DNA of 64,000 nt from Nocardioides sp. (lineage in GTDB: Bacteria; Actinomycetota; Actinomycetes; Propionibacteriales; Nocardioidaceae), in contig JBAOIH010000001.1 of the NCBI GenBank assembly GCA_037045645.1, positions 806,001 to 870,000 on the forward strand, in the 5' to 3' direction. The notes beneath the pieces were generated by a model. That model was not told where the DNA came from. It was given only the letters and a program-made list of their open reading frames with translations, and ran no database searches. Position 1 is the first letter of the stretch. Each line of letters starts with the position of its first letter. The position numbers and the translations under genes were made by a program. This document shows, one piece after another, positions 16,303 through 24,590 of this stretch.

Positions 16303-16869
16303 ATGGATTCGTCCGCAGTTGAGCGCGTCATGGTCTGGATCGCTGGCGCCTATCCCGACGGCGTTCCGAAGGCCGATCGGGCCGGACTGGTCGGAGTGCT
16401 GCGCAACATGCTGGACGGCGAGGAACTCGCCGAGGTCGCACGTGGCTGGAACCTCCACGTCGATGAGGCCGCATCCAAGAGCGAGGTAGCCCGGGTCGGC
16501 GGCGTGCTTGTGGCGGGCGGTTGGCCGCTGGCTGCGCCCGCGCGCAGCACCGAGATGGTCGTGAGCGAAGGCGTCGTGATGCGCGCGCTGGGCGGCGTGG
16601 TCAACTGGCTCAAGGCGGGCTATCCCGAGGGCGTGCCCGACCAGGACTTCATCCCGTTGGTCGCGATCTTGGAACGTCGGCTGACCAAGGCCGAGATGAA
16701 GGCCGTACGCAAGGACCTCCAGGCGGCGGGTGTGCTCAAGCCGGCCCAGGAAGACATCGCCGACGCCATCGAGTCGGTCATCAACGAGTCCGCAACGCCT
16801 CAAGAGATCGCGCGGGTGACCGCGCATCTGCGCAAGAAGGGCTGGCCGGTCGAACTCGGCGGCGACTAG
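16303..16869 (+). CDS. DUF3349 protein with two tandem DUF3349 domains
   Basis: A 188-residue soluble protein. Residues 5-75 and about 95-185 are repeats of each other: AGAYPDGVPKADRAGLVGVL matches KAGYPEGVPDQDFIPLVAIL, and both end in a GWP motif. Mycobacterial DUF3349 proteins are typically single-domain, so this is a duplication. The ATG begins 1 nt after the preceding stop. Function unknown. Synteny with pit suggests a role in phosphate uptake or sensing. Confidence 0.8.
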   Translation: MDSSAVERVMVWIAGAYPDGVPKADRAGLVGVLRNMLDGEELAEVARGWNLHVDEAASKSEVARVGGVLVAGGWPLAAPARSTEMVVSEGVVMRALGGVVNWLKAGYPEGVPDQDFIPLVAILERRLTKAEMKAVRKDLQAAGVLKPAQEDIADAIESVINESATPQEIARVTAHLRKKGWPVELGGD

Positions 16870-16887
16870 ACCGCCCGCCCGAAGTGC

Positions 16888-16966
16888 TTGACCAACCGCG
16901 CTGACCCCTCCATGCTCAGCGATGGCGCACGTTGCGAAATGAGCATTGAGTTGCGTCATTTGCAAC
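16888..16966 (+). promoter_or_regulatory. Promoter and 36-bp operator of the betaine dehydrogenase operon
   Basis: A -35 TTGACC (16888-16893), 17-bp spacer and -10 CATGCT (16911-16916) precede the operator. The operator spans 16931-16966: an upstream half-site GTTGCGAAATGAGCAT, then GTTGC-N7-GCAAC at 16950-16966. The ribosome site AGGAGG (16967-16972) follows at once. Placement just after the inferred start of transcription suggests repression. Confidence 0.65.
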
Positions 16967-16982
16967 AGGAGGTACGGACGCC

Positions 16983-18485
16983 TTGGCCGAGTTGTTCATC
17001 GACGGACGGTGGGTGTCGGCACGCGCTGGCGCGAAGCGTGAGATTCGGTGCCCGGCCGACAACTCGCTGGTAGCCGAGATCGACGAGGCCGGCCCAGAGG
17101 ACACCGAGGCGGCCATCGCGGCCGCACGCGCTGCCTTCGACCTGAATGTGTGGAGTCGTACGCCCGTCGCCGAACGGGGGGCTTTCTTGCTCCGCGTCGC
17201 TGATCTGCTGCAACGCGACAGGGCCGAGATGGCGCGGATGGAGTCGCTCGACACCGGCAAGCGCCTCGTCGAGAGCGAGTACGACATCGACGACGTGACG
17301 TCAGTCTTTCGCCACTACGGCGCACTCGCGATCGAGGAGCAGTCAGACTCGTCCGGTCACGAGGCGGCGCGAACCGTCGACGTGGGGCGAGACGGCGTAC
17401 ACAGCATGGTGGTCCACGAACCGGTGGGCGTCTGTTCACTGATCACCCCGTGGAACTATCCGTTGCTGCAGGTGTCCTGGAAGGTCGCGCCCTGCCTGAT
17501 GGCAGGCAACACCTTCGTCCTCAAGCCCTCGGAGTTGACCCCGCACACGGCGATCCACCTGATGCGCCTCCTGGACGAGGCGGGTCTGCCCAAGGGCGTG
17601 GGCAACCTCGTCCTGGGCGCGGGCGCAACAGCCGGAGCGCCGCTGTCCACCGACCCGCGCGTCGACCTCGTGTCGTTCACGGGCGGTCTCTCGACCGGCA
17701 AGGCGCTGATGCGCAACGCGGCCGACACGGTCAAGCGCATCGCGCTCGAACTAGGCGGCAAGAACCCGAACATCGTCTTCGCTGACGTCACCGGAACCGA
17801 TCTTTGGGAGGCCGCGCTCGACAACGCCCTCACCGCCGTCTTCTTGCACTCCGGGCAGGTCTGCAGCGCAGGCGCTCGGCTCCTGGTCGAGGAATCCATC
17901 CACGACGAGTTCGTGGACGAGTTGGTCAACCGCGCCGGGAAGATCCGCCTCGGCGGGCCGTTCGACGACGACGCCCAGACCGGTGCCCTGGTCTCGGCCG
18001 ATCACCTGGCCAAGGTGGAGGCGTACGTCGCGGCGGCTCGCGCCGAGGGGGCGGTGGTGCGTACGGGTGGCTCCCGGGTCACCGACGGCGCCTTGGCCCA
18101 CGGCTACTTCTTCGCTCCCACCGTGCTCGACGAATGCTCGACCGAGATGACCTGCGTTCAGGACGAGTCCTTCGGCCCGGTCCTGACGGTCGAGACGTTC
18201 ACCGACGAGGCCGACGCGATCCGCCTCGCTAATGACTCCATCTATGGCCTGGCCGGGGCGGTGTGGACCAACGAGGGAGCCACAGCGGACCGGGTCGCTG
18301 CTGCCCTGCGGATGGGTACGGTCTGGATCAACGACTTCCACCCCTACGTCGCCCAGGCCGAGTGGGGTGGCTACAAACAGTCCGGCATCGGCCGCGAACT
18401 CGGCGCCCACGGCCTCGCCGAGTACCGAGAGACCAAGCACATCTGGCGCAACACCGCGCCCGCACGATCGGAGTGGTGGGACTGA
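16983..18485 (+). CDS. betB: Betaine-aldehyde dehydrogenase
   Basis: A 500-residue NAD(P)-dependent aldehyde dehydrogenase that oxidises betaine aldehyde to glycine betaine. LELGGKNPN (Glu about 256) and SGQVCSAGAR (catalytic Cys about 294) are intact, and the C-terminal ETKHIW is typical of betaine-aldehyde enzymes. The start is TTG 16983, fixed by AGGAGG 10 nt upstream, with the regulon operator immediately before that. It overlaps the choline dehydrogenase start by 1 nt (TGATG), and the pair fits choline oxidation. Other substrates such as aminoaldehydes cannot be excluded. Confidence 0.9.
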   Translation: MAELFIDGRWVSARAGAKREIRCPADNSLVAEIDEAGPEDTEAAIAAARAAFDLNVWSRTPVAERGAFLLRVADLLQRDRAEMARMESLDTGKRLVESEYDIDDVTSVFRHYGALAIEEQSDSSGHEAARTVDVGRDGVHSMVVHEPVGVCSLITPWNYPLLQVSWKVAPCLMAGNTFVLKPSELTPHTAIHLMRLLDEAGLPKGVGNLVLGAGATAGAPLSTDPRVDLVSFTGGLSTGKALMRNAADTVKRIALELGGKNPNIVFADVTGTDLWEAALDNALTAVFLHSGQVCSAGARLLVEESIHDEFVDELVNRAGKIRLGGPFDDDAQTGALVSADHLAKVEAYVAAARAEGAVVRTGGSRVTDGALAHGYFFAPTVLDECSTEMTCVQDESFGPVLTVETFTDEADAIRLANDSIYGLAGAVWTNEGATADRVAAALRMGTVWINDFHPYVAQAEWGGYKQSGIGRELGAHGLAEYRETKHIWRNTAPARSEWWD

Positions 18486-20194
18486 TGGCTGGGCGAGAGA
18501 CCTTCGACTTCATCGTCGTCGGTGGTGGTTCGGCGGGCAGCGCACTGGGTGCCCGGCTGAGCGAGGACGCCTCGAATGATGTGCTGGTCCTCGAAGCGGG
18601 CCGCAGCGACTTCCGCATCGACCCGCTCGTACATATGCCGGCCGCACTGCCTTTCGGCATCGGCAACCCGATGTACGACTGGCGCTATGAGACCGATCCG
18701 GAGCCCGAGATGGGCGGCCGCCGGATCTATCACGCGCGCGGCAAGGTGCTGGGTGGGTCCTCAAGCATCAACGGAATGATCTTCCAGCGGGGCAACCCGA
18801 TGGACTACGACCGCTGGGCGGCCGACCCCGGGATGGAGAGTTGGGACTACCTGCACTGCCTTCCCTATTTCAAGAAGATGGAGGCGCTGCACCTGGCCGA
18901 CGGCAGCAACGGCGGCAACGCCTGGCGCGGCGGCGACGGCCCGTTGTGGCTGGAACGTGGCAGGGCGGCCAACCCGCTCTTCGAGGCGTTCTTCACCGCC
19001 GCCGAGCAGGCCGGCTTCCCGCGTACGTCCGACGTGAACGGCTATCGCCAGGAAGGCTTCGGCCCCTTCGATCGCAACATCCGCGACTCACGGCGCTGGT
19101 CGGCGGCGCGGGCGTACCTGCACCCGGCGATGCGGCGGCCTAACCTGACCGTACGCACCCTCGCGCATGCCACCCGAGTCCTGTTCCGTGGCACCAAGGC
19201 GATCGGCGTCGAATACCGGCGCGGCGGGCGGACGTACCGCGCGTACGCCGACGACATCATCCTCAGCGGCGGCGCGATCAATACGCCCCAACTGCTGCAA
19301 CTCTCCGGCGTCGGCAACCGAGAGCACCTCGAACCGCTCGGCGTCGAGATGGTGCACCACCTGCCGGGGGTGGGGGAGAACCTCCAGGACCACCTCGAGG
19401 TCTATATCCAGTACGCCGCCAAGCAGCCGGTTTCGATCGCGCCCGGGCTGAGGTGGCATCGACGCCCGAAGACGGCCGTGGACTGGCTGTTCTTCAAGAA
19501 GGGCCTCGGCGCGACCAACCACTTCGAGGGCGGCGGTTTCGCGCGCAGCAACGACGACGTGTCGTGGCCCAACCTGATGTTCCACTTCCTGCCGATCGCG
19601 ATCCGCTATGACGGCACCCAGCCCAAGGGGCTGCCGGTCGGCGGGCACGGCTATCAGGTGCACATCGGCCCGATGTATGCCGACACCCGCGGCCATGTGC
19701 GGATCAAGAGCACCAATCCGTACGAGAAGCCGTCGATGCTGTTCAACTATCTGTCGACTCCGACGGACCGCAAGGAATGGGTCGAGGCGATCCGCACGGC
19801 CCGGTTGATCCTCAACCAGCCCGCGATGGCGCCGTTCAACGGCGGCGAGATCTCGCCCGGCCCGAGCGTGGAGACCGACGAAGAGATCCTCGACTGGGTG
19901 CGCGAGGATGCCGAGACGGCACTGCATCCCAGTTGCACCGCGAAGATGGGTGTGGGCGACGACGCAGTCACCGATCCGACGTCGCTCAATGTGTACGGCG
20001 TGGAGGGGCTGCGAGTCGTCGACGCGAGCGTCTTCCCCTATGTCACGAACGGCAATATCTATGCCCCGGTGATGATGGTCGCGGAGAAGGCGGCGGACCT
20101 GATTCTTGGAAATACCCCACTTCCGGCCGATTCCGTGCCTTACTACAGGCACGGCTCCGGGATGCCGTTGGAGCCGCAGGAGGCCACGTCATGA
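18485..20194 (+). CDS. betA: Choline dehydrogenase, GMC oxidoreductase family
   Basis: A 569-residue FAD enzyme oxidising choline to betaine aldehyde. The N-terminal dinucleotide motif VVGGGSAGS is at about 11-19. The GMC signature region is GKVLGGSSSINGMIFQRG, and the C-terminal HPSCTAKMG and VVDASVFPYVTNGN are typical of BetA. It probably delivers electrons to the respiratory chain. It is coupled to betB upstream and to the ABC transporter downstream (ATGA at 20191), so uptake and oxidation are co-expressed. Confidence 0.92.
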   Translation: MAGRETFDFIVVGGGSAGSALGARLSEDASNDVLVLEAGRSDFRIDPLVHMPAALPFGIGNPMYDWRYETDPEPEMGGRRIYHARGKVLGGSSSINGMIFQRGNPMDYDRWAADPGMESWDYLHCLPYFKKMEALHLADGSNGGNAWRGGDGPLWLERGRAANPLFEAFFTAAEQAGFPRTSDVNGYRQEGFGPFDRNIRDSRRWSAARAYLHPAMRRPNLTVRTLAHATRVLFRGTKAIGVEYRRGGRTYRAYADDIILSGGAINTPQLLQLSGVGNREHLEPLGVEMVHHLPGVGENLQDHLEVYIQYAAKQPVSIAPGLRWHRRPKTAVDWLFFKKGLGATNHFEGGGFARSNDDVSWPNLMFHFLPIAIRYDGTQPKGLPVGGHGYQVHIGPMYADTRGHVRIKSTNPYEKPSMLFNYLSTPTDRKEWVEAIRTARLILNQPAMAPFNGGEISPGPSVETDEEILDWVREDAETALHPSCTAKMGVGDDAVTDPTSLNVYGVEGLRVVDASVFPYVTNGNIYAPVMMVAEKAADLILGNTPLPADSVPYYRHGSGMPLEPQEATS

Positions 20195-21243
20195 CCGAGG
20201 CAGCGCTGTCCGTCAGCAACCTGTGGAAGATATTCGGCGCGAAGGCCGACAAGATCATCGGGACATCCGACGCCGACCTGTCCCGCGCGGACCTGAAGGC
20301 GAAGACCGGCTGTGTGGTCGGCGTCAAGGATGTGTCCTTCGACGTCGCGCCGGGCGAGGTGTTCGTCGTGATGGGGCTCTCTGGCTCCGGCAAGTCGACG
20401 CTCGTACGCCTGCTCACCCGCCTGATTGAGCCGACCGCTGGGTCGGTAATGCTCAACGGCCAAGACGTCACCACGGCCAGCGAGCGAGATCTTCGCGAGT
20501 TGCGTCGCAAGCACGTGTCCATGGTGTTCCAGCATTTCGGTCTGCTGCCCCACAAGCAGGTCATCGACAACGTGGCGTACGGCCTGGAGGTGCGCGGCGT
20601 GCCGAAGGCCGAGCGCAGGGCCAAGGCGGCCGAGGTCGTCGATCTGGTCGGGCTGAGCGGCTATGAGAAGTCCTATCCCGACCAACTCTCCGGAGGCATG
20701 CAGCAGCGCGTCGGACTCGCGCGAGCCCTGGCGGGTGATCCCGACATGTTGCTCTTCGACGAGCCGTTCTCGGCACTGGACCCGCTGATCCGACGCGACA
20801 TGCAGAACGAAGTCATCCGGCTCCACAAGGAACTGGGCAAGACGATGGTCTTCATCACCCACGACCTCGCCGAGGCGCTGAAACTGGGTGACCGCATCCT
20901 CATCATGCGCGACGGCGAGATCGTCCAGGTCGGCACGGGTGACGAGATCGTGGCCCAACCCGCCGACGACTACGTACGCGAGTTCGTCTCAGACGTGCCC
21001 AAGTCGCACGTCTTGACGCTCAAGTGGGTGATGCGTCCGCCCGTCGGTGACGAAGGAGTGGGGTCGACGACGCTGCACCAGGATGTGATCGTACGAGAGG
21101 CTGCGCGCGCTGTCCTGGACGCGCAAGGTCCTGTGCGAGTGGTCGACGACCACGACAAGTTCGTGGGCGTGGTCGACGACGAGGACATCCTGCGCGTGGT
21201 GGTGGCAGAGGACCGTACGCCTTCCGATGTCGCGGAGTCCTGA
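20191..21243 (+). CDS. Glycine betaine/choline ABC transporter, ATP-binding protein
   Basis: A 350-residue ProV/OpuAA-type ATPase. The Walker A motif GLSGSGKST is at about 62-70, the signature LSGGMQQR at 166-173 and Walker B MLLFDEP at 186-192. The C-terminal ~75 residues carry a CBS-like regulatory segment, shorter than in osmosensing OpuA. AGGAGG lies 6 nt before the ATG. It forms one importer with the following permease and lipoprotein. Given the co-transcribed dehydrogenases, I read it as catabolic uptake of choline or betaine rather than purely osmotic. Confidence 0.92.
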   Translation: MTEAALSVSNLWKIFGAKADKIIGTSDADLSRADLKAKTGCVVGVKDVSFDVAPGEVFVVMGLSGSGKSTLVRLLTRLIEPTAGSVMLNGQDVTTASERDLRELRRKHVSMVFQHFGLLPHKQVIDNVAYGLEVRGVPKAERRAKAAEVVDLVGLSGYEKSYPDQLSGGMQQRVGLARALAGDPDMLLFDEPFSALDPLIRRDMQNEVIRLHKELGKTMVFITHDLAEALKLGDRILIMRDGEIVQVGTGDEIVAQPADDYVREFVSDVPKSHVLTLKWVMRPPVGDEGVGSTTLHQDVIVREAARAVLDAQGPVRVVDDHDKFVGVVDDEDILRVVVAEDRTPSDVAES

Positions 21244-23246
21244 TGGCCACCGCGACTCTCAGCCCCGAACGCAAGCCGGTCGAACCCGGCGCTCCTGAGC
21301 CAGAGCCGACCGAGAAGCGCGTGTCGCGCTGGGTGTGGGCGGCTCTGGTGATCGCAGTGTGGCTGGTGGTCTGGTTCTTCACCAAGGGTCGCGACACGCT
21401 GGCGATCGCCGGCACCGAGATGACGCCGCTGCATCGCGACCTGTCCGGGCTGCGCGACGACGTGCTGGGGGCGCGCAGCACCAACCCGATCATGCAGTTC
21501 ACCTATGGTCTGGGAAAGTTCTTCAACGAGATCGTGAAGTGGCTGCAAGAACTGATCTCCGTCCCGGCGTTTCCGCGGCCCGTACCTCAGATCGGCTGGC
21601 TGGGAGTGACGGCGATCGCCACCGTGCTGGCGCAGATCTTCGCCGGGTGGAGGCCGGCCGTGCTCGTCCTGGGCACCTTCTTGTCCTTCGGTCTCTTCGG
21701 GTATTGGTCCGACAGCATGGACCTGTTGATCATCACCGGGATGGCCGTCACGATCTGCTTCGCGCTCGGTCTGCCGATCGGCATCCTGATGGCCCGCAAC
21801 CGCCTCGTACATTCGGCGATCACCAGCCTGCTCGACGTGATGCAGACCTTCCCGACCTTCGTCTACCTCGCACCGTTCGCGTTGTTCTTCGGCATCGGCG
21901 CGTCGTCAGCGGTGATGTTGACCCTGGTCTATGCGATGCCACCGATCATCAGGATCACCGCCCACGGCATCCTGGAGGTGTCGCCGCAAGTCCTGGAAGC
22001 CACCGACTCGGCCGGTCAGACCTCATGGCAGCGCCTGGTCAAGGTCGAACTCCCGATGGCGCGGCGCACCATCGTGGTGGGTCTGAACCAGACCACCCTG
22101 GCCGCGCTGTCGATGGCGACACTCGCCGCCTTCGTGGATGGCCCCGGGCTCGGCCAGCCCGTGCTGGACGCCCTGAAGATCCTCGACGTCGGTGGTGGCT
22201 TCGTGCCGGGTGCGCTGATCGTGGCGATGGCGATCATGCTCGACCGCGTCACGACGGCGGCCAGCGAGCGCGGCGAGGTGATCGCTCGCGGTGGCGGGGG
22301 AGACGTACGCACTCGTCGCCTTCTCGCAGGCGTCGGGGCCGTTATCGCCTTGGTCTGCGTCTATCTCTCGCGCACTTATCCCGCACTCGCGACCTTCCCC
22401 GACACTCCTTGGAAGCAGCGCTTGGCCGATGTGGTGAACTCGATCTTCGACTGGATCACCGGCAACCTCGACGGCGTCACGGAAGGCTTCAAGAACCTCG
22501 TCACCGACGTCCTGCTGAACCCGCTCCAGTCGTTCCTGGCCGACTCCCCGTGGTGGTTGGCGGGCATCGGGATCAGCGCGCTGGCATTCGTGTTCGGAGG
22601 CGTACGCGCGCTCATCCCGGCGCTGGTGTGTCTGACCGGCATCTACTTCACCGACCTGTGGAACGTCACCATGGAGACACTGACGATGTGTCTGGTCGGT
22701 GTGTTGCTGGTGATGGCACTCGCGATCGTGCTGGGTGTCGCGATGGGCCGCAGTCGGCGTACGGACCTGATCATCCGGCCGCTGCTCGACGCGGGGCAGA
22801 CCATCCCGCCCTTCGTGTACCTGATCCCGGTGCTGGGTCTGTTCGGCGTTGGCCGGTTCGCCGCGATCCTCGCGGCCGTCGTCTATGCGGCGCCGGTGGC
22901 GATCAAATTGGTCGCCGACGGAGTGAAGGGCATCCCACAGCCCACCATCGAAGCCGCGAGGTCGGTCGGCAGCACGACCTGGCAGGAGATCGGCAAGGTG
23001 CAGTTGCCGATGGCCAAGTCGTCGCTGGTGCTGGCCACCAACCAGGGCCTGCTGTATGTCTTGTCGATGGTCGTGATCGGTGGACTGGTCGGAGCCCAGG
23101 CGCTGGGGTACGACGTCGTACACGGGTTTGCTCGCTCCGAGTACTGGGGTCGTGGCGCTGCCGCCGGCATCGCGATCGCCCTGCTCGGCATCATGATCGA
23201 CCGCATCGCGCGCGCTGCGGCGGACCGTTCCGGCCGCAAGGCCTGA
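21243..23246 (+). CDS. Betaine-type ABC transporter permease, tandem fusion of two permease domains
   Basis: A 667-residue inner-membrane protein in which two ProW-like permease domains are fused. Each half has its own coupling loop: EATDSAGQTSWQRLVKVELP in the first and EAARSVGSTTWQEIGKVQLP in the second. Single ProW proteins are about 300-350 residues, so one polypeptide provides both membrane subunits. There is a 1-nt overlap with the ATPase gene. The N-terminal ~30 residues are polar and proline-rich. Confidence 0.9.
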   Translation: MATATLSPERKPVEPGAPEPEPTEKRVSRWVWAALVIAVWLVVWFFTKGRDTLAIAGTEMTPLHRDLSGLRDDVLGARSTNPIMQFTYGLGKFFNEIVKWLQELISVPAFPRPVPQIGWLGVTAIATVLAQIFAGWRPAVLVLGTFLSFGLFGYWSDSMDLLIITGMAVTICFALGLPIGILMARNRLVHSAITSLLDVMQTFPTFVYLAPFALFFGIGASSAVMLTLVYAMPPIIRITAHGILEVSPQVLEATDSAGQTSWQRLVKVELPMARRTIVVGLNQTTLAALSMATLAAFVDGPGLGQPVLDALKILDVGGGFVPGALIVAMAIMLDRVTTAASERGEVIARGGGGDVRTRRLLAGVGAVIALVCVYLSRTYPALATFPDTPWKQRLADVVNSIFDWITGNLDGVTEGFKNLVTDVLLNPLQSFLADSPWWLAGIGISALAFVFGGVRALIPALVCLTGIYFTDLWNVTMETLTMCLVGVLLVMALAIVLGVAMGRSRRTDLIIRPLLDAGQTIPPFVYLIPVLGLFGVGRFAAILAAVVYAAPVAIKLVADGVKGIPQPTIEAARSVGSTTWQEIGKVQLPMAKSSLVLATNQGLLYVLSMVVIGGLVGAQALGYDVVHGFARSEYWGRGAAAGIAIALLGIMIDRIARAAADRSGRKA

Positions 23247-23293
23247 GCACCAACGACCCAGCTCGGGTCGGTCACCACTCAAGGAGGAAGCAA

Positions 23294-24286
23294 GTGAGAA
23301 GAAGTCTGGCAAGAAGCACAGGCCTCGCCTCCGTAGCCATCGGTGCCGTTCTGGTGCTCGCAGGCTGCGGTGGGGGCACGATCGACGAGCAGACCAAGGC
23401 CAACGAGTCGAAGGCCTCCACCGCCGGGGGCGAGTGCGGCGACCTCAACATGGCGGTCAACCCGTGGGTCGGCTACGAGGCCGACGCGTACGTCGTGGGC
23501 TACATCGCGGAGACCGAGTTGGGCTGCAACGTCACCTACAAGGACCTCAAGGAGGACGTCTCCTGGCAGGGCTTCGGCACCGGCGAGGTCGATGTGGTGA
23601 TCGAGGACTGGGGCCACCCCGATCTGGAAAAGAAGTTCTTCGCCGATTCTGGTGACGGTTCCGCCGAGGACTTCGGTCCGACCGGCAACGTCGGCATCAT
23701 CGGCTGGTACGTCCCGCCGTGGTTGGCCAAGGAGCACCCGGACATCCTGGACTACAACAACCTCAACAAGTACGCCAAGGACTTCGCCACCTCGGAGTCG
23801 GGTGGCAAGGGTCAGTTCCTGGGTGCCGATCCGTCGTACGTGCAGTTCGACGAGGCCATCGTGAGCAACCTGGGGCTCGACTTCAAGGTCGTCTTCTCCG
23901 GCTCCGAGGCAGCCTCGATCCAGGCGTTCCAGAAGGCTGAGAAGAACAAGGAGTTCCTGATCGGGTACTTCTACGAGCCGCAGTGGTTGTTCGCCGATAT
24001 CCCCCTGGAGAAGGTTGCGCTGCCGCCGTACGAGGAGGGCTGCCAGGACGACCCGGCCAAGGTCGCGTGTGACTACCCCGAGACCGAGCTCAAGAAGATC
24101 GTGTCCACCGAGTGGGCCGACTCGGACTCGACGGCGGTCGACCTGGTGAAGAACTTCACCTGGACCAATGACGACCAGAACCTGGTCTCGAAGTACATCT
24201 CCGAAGAGAAGATGGACCCCAAGGACGCCGCGAAGAAGTGGGTCGAGGAGAACCAGGACAAGGTGGACGCCTGGCTCGGCAAGTGA
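23294..24286 (+). CDS. Betaine-type ABC transporter substrate-binding lipoprotein
   Basis: A 330-residue ProX/OpuAC-family lipoprotein. The signal peptide ends in the lipobox LAGC with the lipidated Cys at about 25. The mature part starts with a Gly/Thr-rich linker and then VNPWVGYEADAYVVG, where Trp and Tyr residues commonly form the aromatic cage for the quaternary ammonium. GTG 23294 has AAGGAGG just upstream. It is followed by REP-like palindromes rather than by another gene of the operon. Confidence 0.92.
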   Translation: MRRSLARSTGLASVAIGAVLVLAGCGGGTIDEQTKANESKASTAGGECGDLNMAVNPWVGYEADAYVVGYIAETELGCNVTYKDLKEDVSWQGFGTGEVDVVIEDWGHPDLEKKFFADSGDGSAEDFGPTGNVGIIGWYVPPWLAKEHPDILDYNNLNKYAKDFATSESGGKGQFLGADPSYVQFDEAIVSNLGLDFKVVFSGSEAASIQAFQKAEKNKEFLIGYFYEPQWLFADIPLEKVALPPYEEGCQDDPAKVACDYPETELKKIVSTEWADSDSTAVDLVKNFTWTNDDQNLVSKYISEEKMDPKDAAKKWVEENQDKVDAWLGK

Positions 24287-24310
24287 GCTCGAGTCCGCTA
24301 ACTCGGCGGC

Positions 24311-24452
24311 GTGGTTTCGAGACGCGCCTGCGGCGCTCCTCCACCACCGGTAGGACGTGGTGGTTTCGAGACGCGCCTGCGGCGCTCCTCAACCACCGGT
24401 GTTCGCATCCCCGGTGGTTGAGGAGGCCGCGCAGCGGCCGTCTCGAAACCAC
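24311..24452. repeat. Three REP-like palindromic elements after the ABC operon
   Basis: Elements of the form GTGGTTTCGAGACG...CCACCGG lie at 24311-24350 and 24360-24399 (plus) and 24411-24452 (inverted). Each has an internal GC-rich hairpin. The second and third face each other and can form a long stem, a likely transcript 3' end. With the BCCT promoter this accounts for the 304-nt gap 24287-24590. Confidence 0.85.
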
Positions 24453-24482
24453 ACCGAGTTGTCGCCGTGAGACCGAAGGCGG

Positions 24483-24547
24483 TTGACAAAGCATGTGACC
24501 TGCGCCACCTTGTTGCGAACTGTGCATGAAGTTGCGGTGAACGCAAC
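24483..24547 (+). promoter_or_regulatory. Promoter and 36-bp operator of the BCCT gene
   Basis: TTGACA (24483-24488), 17 bp, then CACCTT (24506-24511). The operator at 24512-24547 has the upstream half-site GTTGCGAACTGTGCAT and the core GTTGC-N7-GCAAC at 24531-24547. Spacing between the two halves is identical to the betB operator. Confidence 0.65.
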
Positions 24548-24590
24548 ACACTCACGGGCGCATACACACCAGGCATTCTCAGGAGCTGGC

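Noticed and set aside
21335..23293. 983-residue ORF that includes the substrate-binding lipoprotein
   Set aside because: The first ~650 codons overlap the permease in another frame. The lipoprotein has its own GTG, ribosome site and signal peptide at 23294.
24483..24590. Earlier in-frame start of the BCCT gene at 24483
   Set aside because: It would translate the -35 element and the operator. ATG 24591 has a proper ribosome site and gives the usual N-terminus.
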